DNA from: Cannabis sativa
Taxonomy: Eukaryota; Streptophyta; Magnoliopsida; Rosales; Cannabaceae
Direction of reading: 5' to 3'
Assembly: GCF_029168945.1 (NCBI RefSeq)
Contig: NC_083604.1
Coordinates: 63,814,211 to 63,878,210, forward strand
DNA length: 64,000 nucleotides
Both the position numbers and the translations under genes were made by a program. Within the stretch, counting starts at the first letter, position 1; every line of letters starts with the position of its first letter. Under the pieces are notes generated by a model that had not been told where the DNA came from, did no database searches, and was given only the letters and a program-made list of their open reading frames with translations. Of the stretch, positions 57,390 through 64,000 are shown piece by piece.

Positions 57390-57800
57390 TGAAACGTCCC
57401 CGCTTCAAGCCTCCATTGGGCCCTTACACCCACGGACTAATGGCTCTTATACACGGGTACGCCACTCTGGATGCTTCTTGGATTGATGACTGACCCTACT
57501 GACCAACACGAGTGTTTCCAGCATGCTTTGTCCTCACTCGCACGCTTCCTGGGAAAACTTCCCAGGAGGTCACCCATCCTGAAATTACTCCCAAGTCAAG
57601 CTCGCTTAACTGTGGAGTTCTTTCGTGATGGGCTACCGAAAAACAAGATGCACCTTGTTGATATAGGTAGTACCAATCAATCCATTTAAGCTCTCTCTCC
57701 AACTGTGTAGTCCCATACCTACACAGTCTCAGAATCATCCCACTTGACCTTCCCCAGGCGATGTGGGATTGCACAGCTTACCCGGTATTTCCCTTTACAG
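57390..57800 (-). mobile_element. Cassandra LTR, unit D, truncated
   Basis: Near-identical to unit C up to CCCTTTACAG, then lacks the last roughly 25 bases; from 57801 the sequence is gypsy pol. 5S boxes at 57558-57579 and 57596-57611. Confidence 0.92.
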
Positions 57801-59756
57801 TTGAAGAATAGACTTATCTCAGCACCAATCCTCAGTTTACCAACAGAAGAGGGACAATTTGCGGTATATTGTGATGCATCTAAACAAGGGTTGGGTTGTG
57901 TTCTAATGCAAGAAGGGAAGGTAATTGCTTACGCTTCAAGGCAATTAAAAGAATACGAACAGAGATACCCGACACATGACCTAGAGTTAGCCGCAGTAGT
58001 TTTTGCACTAAAAATCTGGCGTCATTATCTCTATGGAGTGAAATGTGAAATCTACACCGATCATAAGAGTTTAAAGTACTTTTTCACCCAGAGAGAGTTA
58101 AACATGAGGCAGAGGAGATGGTTGGAGCTAGTCAAAGACTACGACTGCGAGATAATGTACCATCCCGGTAAAGCCAATGTGGTAGCGGATGCACTCAGCC
58201 GTAGAGGTCCCGGACTAGTTTCCACTTTACAAGGAGTATCAAGGGAATTAGTGGAAGACATGGAACGAGCTGGTATAGAGTTTATTACAGGGCAACTTGC
58301 AAAGGTCACACTTCAATCCACTTTGTTAGAAAGAATTAAGGAGGGGCAGACGACAGATCAAAAGCTCAGTGAACTAAAGAAAGAAATTTTGAATAGTAAC
58401 GCCAAAGATTATGAAATATCAGACACAGGATTAATTCGGTTCAAGGGACGAATTTGTGTGCCCGATAATGATGAGCTCAAGAAGGGGATATTAGTAGAAG
58501 CTCATACCACACCTTATTCAGTTCATCCCGGGACCACTAAAATGTACCATGACCTAAAAGCATTGTATTGGTGGCCTGGTATGAAAAAGGATGTAGTTGA
58601 ATTTGTGGCCAAATGCTTAACATGTCAACAAGTTAAAGCAGAGCATCAAAGACCAGCGGGATTGTTACAACCACTGAAGCTCCCTGAATGGAAGTGGGAA
58701 GAGATTTCCATGGATTTTGTGATCGGGTTACCTAAGACTACAAAGCAGCATGACGCCATTTGGGTAGTCGTCGATAGGTATACAAAATCTGCCCATTTTC
58801 TACCAGTTCGCATGACTTACTCCATGGACCATTTTGCTGAACTTTATGTGAATGAGATTGTGAGATTACATGGGGCACCGTATTCTATTGTTTGTGATCG
58901 AGATGCTCGGTTCACTTCGTCCTTTTGGGAAAGCTTACAGAGAGCAATGGGAACTCGATTAAAGTTCAGCACTGCATATCATCCAGAGACAGATGGTCAG
59001 ACTGAGAGAACAAATCAGATCTTGGAAGATATGTTGAGGGCATGTGTGATAGATTTCCAAGGATCATGGAGCAAATACCTGCCTTTGATTGAATTTTCTT
59101 ACAACAACAGCTATCAGTCTACTATCGGGGTAGCACCCTATGAGATGTTGTATGGAAGAAAGTGCAGGTCTCCACTGCATTGGGATGAGTTGGGAGAGAA
59201 CAAACTCCTAGGGCCAGATGCAGTTCAGCACACCAACGAAGCTATTCAGAAGATCAGGGCTAGAATGATCACAGCGCAGAGCAGACAGAAATCTTATGCA
59301 GACCTGAAGCGGAGAGACATTGAGTTCGAAGTGGGTGATCATGTGTTTCTTCGAGTGACACCACGAAAAGGACTCTCGGTGAAGAGATTTGGCAAGAGAG
59401 GGAAACTAAGTCCCAGATATGTTGGTCCATTTCAGATATTGGATAGAGTGGGCAGTGTAGCTTATAGAATAGCTTTACCGCCATCATTATCTGGGGTGCA
59501 CAATGTATTTCATGTATCTCAACTCCGGAAATATGTGTCAGACCCATCGCATGTTTTGAGCTATGAAACACTGGGTTTGCAGGAGGATTTGTCCTACAAT
59601 GAACGTCCGGTAAAGATTCTTGATCAAAAGGATAGGATTTTGAGAAATAAGACAATTACCCTGGTGAAAGTCCTATGGAGAAACAGTGTGGTTGAGGAAG
59701 CTACTTGGGAGCTTGAATCTGATATGCGAGAACAATATCCAGAATTATTTGAGTAA
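57801..59756 (+). CDS. Ty3/gypsy chromovirus pol, 5'-truncated (RNase H-integrase)
   Basis: The open frame actually begins at 57744 inside Cassandra unit D, so its first 19 codons are foreign; the gypsy part starts at 57801. Numbered from that Met: RNase H at about 35-155 (Asp44 in YCDAS, Glu81, Asp106 in YTDHKSL, Asp149 in VADALSR), zinc region at 254-294 (C..C in CLTCQQ), integrase core with Asp324 (SMDFV), Asp385 (VCDRDARF) and Glu421 (GQTERTN), a D-X60-D-X35-E set with all residues present. '[19 protein letters not shown]' lies near 561 and the C-terminal chromodomain-like tail '[16 protein letters not shown]' near 643. RT, protease and gag are lost. Wording and order fit the Tekay/Del chromovirus group. 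There are no stops, so decay is recent or slight. Confidence 0.92.
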   Translation: MKNRLISAPILSLPTEEGQFAVYCDASKQGLGCVLMQEGKVIAYASRQLKEYEQRYPTHDLELAAVVFALKIWRHYLYGVKCEIYTDHKSLKYFFTQRELNMRQRRWLELVKDYDCEIMYHPGKANVVADALSRRGPGLVSTLQGVSRELVEDMERAGIEFITGQLAKVTLQSTLLERIKEGQTTDQKLSELKKEILNSNAKDYEISDTGLIRFKGRICVPDNDELKKGILVEAHTTPYSVHPGTTKMYHDLKALYWWPGMKKDVVEFVAKCLTCQQVKAEHQRPAGLLQPLKLPEWKWEEISMDFVIGLPKTTKQHDAIWVVVDRYTKSAHFLPVRMTYSMDHFAELYVNEIVRLHGAPYSIVCDRDARFTSSFWESLQRAMGTRLKFSTAYHPETDGQTERTNQILEDMLRACVIDFQGSWSKYLPLIEFSYNNSYQSTIGVAPYEMLYGRKCRSPLHWDELGENKLLGPDAVQHTNEAIQKIRARMITAQSRQKSYADLKRRDIEFEVGDHVFLRVTPRKGLSVKRFGKRGKLSPRYVGPFQILDRVGSVAYRIALPPSLSGVHNVFHVSQLRKYVSDPSHVLSYETLGLQEDLSYNERPVKILDQKDRILRNKTITLVKVLWRNSVVEEATWELESDMREQYPELFE

Positions 59757-59780
59757 AATTTCGGGACGAAATTTTCTTTT

Positions 59781-59790
59781 AGAGGGGGAT
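59781..59790 (+). promoter_or_regulatory. Gypsy polypurine tract
   Basis: AGAGGGGGAT, three bases before TGTAATATCC of the LTR. Confidence 0.85.
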
Positions 59791-59793
59791 AAT

Positions 59794-62575
59794 TGTAATA
59801 TCCGCTAACTCCGAAAGGGTATTTTTGTAATTTTATTTAGCTGAGAGTATTTTTTTTATGTTACATATTTATGGATTTAAATATGTATGGGATTATTTTT
59901 ATGATGATATAATATTTGATTTTATTGGCATGTGTATAATGCCTAATAGATACATATGTCTGGATATTGTTATATGGGTATATTATTATTATTATCATTA
60001 CTATTATTATTATTATTATTATTATTAACAGTATGTATATGTGATACGTATTCACGAACCGAAACGGAACCGAACGCCTATTTTGGTGGAATGGGAATCG
60101 CTCCACTTCGGTTCAATGCGATATTTTGCTTGGGTTTAAACACGATAGAAATTAGGTTTTAAACTCTATTTTCGTTCACCCAAAACAGAGAACCAACGAG
60201 AGAGAGAGAGAGAGAGAGCACGTATACGGCGTATACGATACCGAAAATTTTTGTTTCTTCAAGCGGAGTGAAACCTGGGTGAACGTGGGGGTTTGGGATC
60301 ACTTATATACGACCTAAGGAAGCTTTTTAACGTGGTATAAGTGGGCGAAGTCGTCGTTTTGAGATTCGCCATTTTTGAAGCTTCAAAGGTGCGCTTAGTT
60401 ACTTCGACTCGAATTCGAACGTGTTTAAGCTTGTTCTTGGGTCAAGGGAGGTTATATTTGAGTGCATGGGACCCTAAGGATTGTTTTTGACGTAAGAAAA
60501 CGAAGCTTTAACGTCCAAAACAAAAATCCAAAATTTTGACTCCATTAAAGGCGGTACACCGCCAACGAAGAAGACAACCCCGATCTGCCCTCTCGGACCA
60601 CTTTTCTTGATCGTTTTGAGGTCCTGAGCATTGTGGAGAGCTTCCCCAATCGAAAGGACGCTTCAAGAGCCATCGGAGACAAAGTTACACTTTACCGGCG
60701 ACGAAACCGACGAGAACTCCGGCGACACTCCGTTCAGGGGTTTTTGGAGGTTATTTTTCGATTTTCTTTCAGTTCTTGACTTGTGCTAGGTGTTTTAGGC
60801 CTACTATGAAGTTTGATAATTTTCTTGCAATTATTTGATTTATTATGAATTATTTGGTTTATTTGTTAAATTAATTATGAAAAATACTTAGATTACTCAG
60901 AAAAATCTAAATATATTTTATATGATTAGTTATGAGGTATAAACTATTGAAAAATTGGTAGATTCGAATTTCGGTTAATTTTGTATTTTTCATGAATTAT
61001 TTGTGTTATTTATTAAATTAATTATGAAAAATACTTAGGGTGCTCAGAAAAATCTAGATTTATTTTATATGATGGACTATGATATATAAACGGTTATAAA
61101 ATTGGTAGATTGAATTTTCAGGCGATTATGTATTTTTCATGAATTATTGATGTTATTTCTTATTTTAATTATGAAAAATACCTAGGTTGCTTAGAAAATT
61201 CAAAGAAAATTAATTATGACTTATTACAGATTATAAAGTGTATTAGAAGAGTTAGATTCGGTTTTTAATTAATTTTGGTATTTTTCATGAATTTACTTAA
61301 TTAATGCTTAAGTTAATTATGAAAAATAGATAAGTGTTGTTAAAATAGTAAAATGTATTTTTGAAATACCATTTACTGTCTATGATATCAAAAGGAATAT
61401 GTTTTATTATTTATTGGTTGCTGTAGGTATTTATTATAATTATTAGTGATTAATTAACTATTTATTTGGACTTTAATAAGAATAAATAGTATTTTAGTAA
61501 ATTTTACGTAAAAATGTGTTGTATGAATTCATGTTTTACGTTAAGAATGTTTGTTTGAGTCCATGTAATATGTTTGTGTGAATCAAAATAATAAATGCTT
61601 ATGTATGGTGTGTCATGCAAGTAAAATGGACCTATGTGTTACGTATTTTTACGTAAGTTTCTGTATGAGTTTAGAGATTCATACTTGAATGTATTTTGAG
61701 TGTATTGTTGTGTTAATGAATGTCTAGGATCTTGTTCCCAACAAGGAAATTCGTTGAGGTGCTCGAGGTAGCAAGTGTGGTCTTAAGCAATCGAGGTAAG
61801 AAGAGTGGACATCTGTACACAGGGTGTATGTTATGCATACAACTTGGGTTGGTTTGTTATTTAATTTGATAGTGTTGTGATTTCCTTATATTTTGTGAGC
61901 ATCATTAGCATGAGAATAATATTAGGGTCTTGCTGCTTGTGTGAGCATAACACTTGCAGGTTATAACATTATCATGGGTGAGTACAACTTATGGTAATTA
62001 ATTGCTCGTTGGATGCCAAGTGTGAGAATAACACAAGGCAGGGTAGGTTACCTCATGTCTGATCAACATGAGAGAATAGTTGATTATCGTATGCGAGTAT
62101 AATGTGCGGTATGAGACTTGATGTGTGCATGTGAGAACAACATGCGTTGTGGATATATTTAAGGAATGTGAATTACTGTTGATTAATATAAAAGAGCAAA
62201 TTATGTCAAGTAACTAGTTAGGAGGGTTATGTCCTACATAGCTCTTCTTACTGGGCGTTAGCTCACGGGTACTCTGTGTGCAGTAAGGGTAAGGCTAAGC
62301 AAAGTGAGAATGAAGAGCTCGAGGCGTGGACCGCATGTTAGTGGGCCGGCACAAGATTTTGCTTTTAATGTTTTTAACTGCTAAACATTTTGGAACTATT
62401 ATTTTGACTTAACTAGTTCTTATTTAAGTTTACAGTACTAAAAGTATTTTGTTTTAAACAATGAGATCTCATGCTTCGATATTTTTCATTAAAGCAGTAT
62501 TTGATTGTCTTTATCTTATTAAATTGTTTTATACGGACTATCCTATGTGACATCTCGGGAAATCGGGGTGTTACA
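59794..62575 (+). mobile_element. Ty3/gypsy chromovirus LTR
   Basis: 2,782 bp from TGTAATATCCGC to ATCGGGGTGTTACA, with PPT on its left and PBS on its right. It is therefore both the 3' LTR of the pol at 57801 and the 5' LTR of the gag at 62798. It includes an ATT/TTA-rich tract (59983-60028), a (GA)10-type tract (60198-60218) and a 147-bp tandem repeat. No ORF with a domain. Confidence 0.9.
60847..61330 (+). repeat. 147-bp tandem repeat in the gypsy LTR
   Basis: Units start with GAATTA(T/C)TT at 60847, 60994, 61141 and 61289 (periods 147, 147, 148). Each has 'aattatgaaaaatac' near its start and ends 'gtatttttcat'. The fourth unit is partial. Confidence 0.88.
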
Positions 62576-62578
62576 ATA

Positions 62579-62590
62579 TGGTACCAGAGC
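62579..62590 (+). promoter_or_regulatory. Gypsy primer binding site
   Basis: TGGTACCAGAGC, three bases after the LTR end; one mismatch from the initiator tRNA-Met complement TGGTATCAGAGC. Confidence 0.88.
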
Positions 62591-62797
62591 AATACGGTCC
62601 TAAAGAATGTGGTTAGCCCTAACATGTAAAGTTCACCGCCATGAGACGAGCTCGACTCACTGTACTGTAAGTGGTTATTACTTATAATTAAGTTGCCTTA
62701 AATTTCTGCATGCGAGAGGGTAACATTATTTTCATGTAAAATTGATGATCAAAATGATCTTGATGTGTATTGGTTTGTGTGGTTCAGGAGTTTAGAA

Positions 62798-64000
62798 ATG
62801 CCTCCTAGAAGGTCAGTTAGAGTGGGTCGAGGTCGAGGTCGAGGCCAAGGCCAAGGCCGAGATGATGGAGGGATCAATGAACCACCTCAAGCACCACAGG
62901 GATGGGAAGAGCGCATTGCCGCACTGGAAGGAATCATTCATAGGCAGGATGAAGAACTTCGTCAGCTGAGACGTCAACCGGAGCCGCCAGTTCAAATAAG
63001 GCAGGATGCAGAAAATAGAGACCCACCAGCTGCAGTGGTATATCCTGCTATAGAGGCTAGACATGAGTTGTTAGCAGAGAGATTTCGGAAACAACACCCA
63101 CCTGAGTTTGAGGGAGGCATAGACCCGGTAGTGGCTGAGGAGTGGATAAGTCGCATAGAAAGCATTTTGCAGATGCTAAGGGTGGATGGGAATGACCGAG
63201 TGAAGTGTGCATCTTACATGCTGAGGAAAGATGCTCGTATCTGGTGGGAGGTGGTGGAACAAACAAAGGATGTAGATACCATGAACTGGGACGATTTCAA
63301 AAGGGTCTTTAATGAGAAGTATTATAACTCGGCCAGCATTCTAGCAAAGAAAGGTCGATGAATTTACTGGGTTAGTCCAAGGGAGTCTTACTGTGACTGA
63401 GTATGCACAAAAAATTTGATAGATTGGCGAAATTTGCTCCAGATCTGGTACCTACTGATAGAGTGCGAGCACATCGATTTGTGGAAGGCCTAAAACCAAT
63501 GGTTGCTCGAGATGTGGAAATTGTGTCAAGGGGTCAATTCAGCTATGCTCAAGTTGTCGAAATGGCTCTTACGGCTGAGCAGAGTGAAAACAAAATTTGG
63601 AAGGAAAATGCTGCCAGGAGAGAATCGAAGAAAGGTGGAGCCAATTCTAATGACCACAAGAAACGAGGACAGGACCAGTCCGGGCAGCCAAGTCAAGACA
63701 AGAGGTACAAAAGTGATAACGACCAACGATTTAATGGCAGCAGTGGGCGAAACATTCCAGAATGCCCTAAATGTACCAAACGTCATCTCGGTGAGTGTCG
63801 CGCAAAAGCATGCTACAAATGTGGAAAAGAAGGACACATCAAACGCAATTGCCCACTGTGGGGACAGACTGGGAATAGAGCAGAACCCAAGAAAGATGAC
63901 AAGTATGTTCCAGCCAGAGTTTTTGCCATCACTCAAGCAGAAGCTGAGGCCAGTCCTTCGGTTGTATCAGGTCAGATTCTTATGGCCAACACCACTTGTA
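62798..64000 (+). pseudogene. Chromovirus gag, two frameshifts, runs off window
   Basis: Start chosen at the Met of MPPRRSVRVGRGRGRG, the typical opening of this gag group. A coiled-coil-like stretch (WEERIAALEGIIHRQDEEL) and the capsid region ('HPPEFEGGIDPVVAEEWI', 'ARIWWEVVEQ') follow up to 63350. An extra base in the AAAGG at 63349-63353 shifts the frame to a stop at 63359. Text continues one frame over, and a six-A run at 63409-63414 (five expected) shifts it again. After that the frame is open to the window end, with 'VEGLKPMVARDVEIVS' and a zinc knuckle CYKCGKEGHIKRNC at 63811-63852, then the start of the protease linker. As it stands Gag would be truncated. The remainder of the element lies outside the window. 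Confidence 0.88.

Noticed and set aside
56190..57612. Four 5S rRNA gene candidates
   Set aside because: Only the box A to box C part of 5S is present, inside Cassandra LTRs with PBS and PPT nearby, and both ends of the rRNA are missing.
56009..57774. ORFs of 64-150 codons repeated through the Cassandra array
   Set aside because: They recur with each LTR unit on both strands and show no protein domain; TRIMs are non-coding.
56032..57800. Regularly spaced repeats as a CRISPR-like array
   Set aside because: Units are 440-bp LTRs with TRIM features in a plant genome.
62413..62625. ORF across the gypsy LTR end and PBS
   Set aside because: It runs antisense over the LTR/PBS junction and has no domain.

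Overview
The window looks like nuclear DNA from a eudicot plant. It is AT-rich and built mostly of nested plant transposable elements: Ty1/copia, Ty3/gypsy chromovirus, Cassandra TRIM, L1-type LINE, CACTA, hAT and PIF/Harbinger-type MITEs. Only a few short host-type reading frames remain. No bacterial-style operons, CRISPR arrays, tRNA genes or intact large host genes were seen. A Rosales-type genome (for example Cannabaceae) would fit, but nothing here proves the species.

Layout. 1-5085: graveyard of one copia LTR family (two minus-strand LTRs, one inside the other, and one plus-strand LTR). 5388-8880: CACTA-like end, a long (CT)n tract, a MULE-like MITE, a hAT MITE with a perfect 8-bp target duplication, a (TTA)n tract and CACTA/MITE fragments. 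9275-13716: broken LINE, split at 11091-12550 by a CACTA-type element with a perfect 3-bp duplication. 14587-20642: two small host-type genes among MITEs, two of which (hAT and PIF) carry the same GGGTCY minisatellite. 21535-23554: a gypsy-type solo LTR with a 5-bp duplication. 23760-33544: a decayed SIRE-like copia on the minus strand with a second long ORF after pol. 33545-34944: 348-bp tandem repeats and nested MITEs. 35744-36001: a third member of the small gene family. 36644-44214: MITE, second LINE remnant, hAT element, a cluster of GC-rich palindromes and a CACTA transposase (TNP2) pseudogene.

44215-56031: a plus-strand copia LTR lies back to back with a young minus-strand copia element. 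That element has nearly identical LTRs and one intact gag ORF but no pol, so it looks like a gag-only non-autonomous element that would need pol supplied in trans. 56032-57800: a tandem run of four Cassandra TRIM LTRs, each carrying 5S rRNA promoter sequence. It cuts the copia 5' LTR on one side and joins a truncated gypsy pol on the other. 57801-64000: chromovirus pol (RNase H, integrase with intact DD35E, C-terminal tail), a 2.8-kb LTR, then PBS and gag of the same kind of element, i.e. a pol-LTR-gag order.

The most gene-like and least explained content is the trio of short paralogues at 14587-14874, 19067-19375 and 35744-36001. They share an N-terminal S-[IL]-[DE]-A-L-A-M-A motif and a C-terminal Trp motif. 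Each has a perfect TATAAATA box, and each has an ACGTACGT palindrome near its start. Their function is unknown to me.
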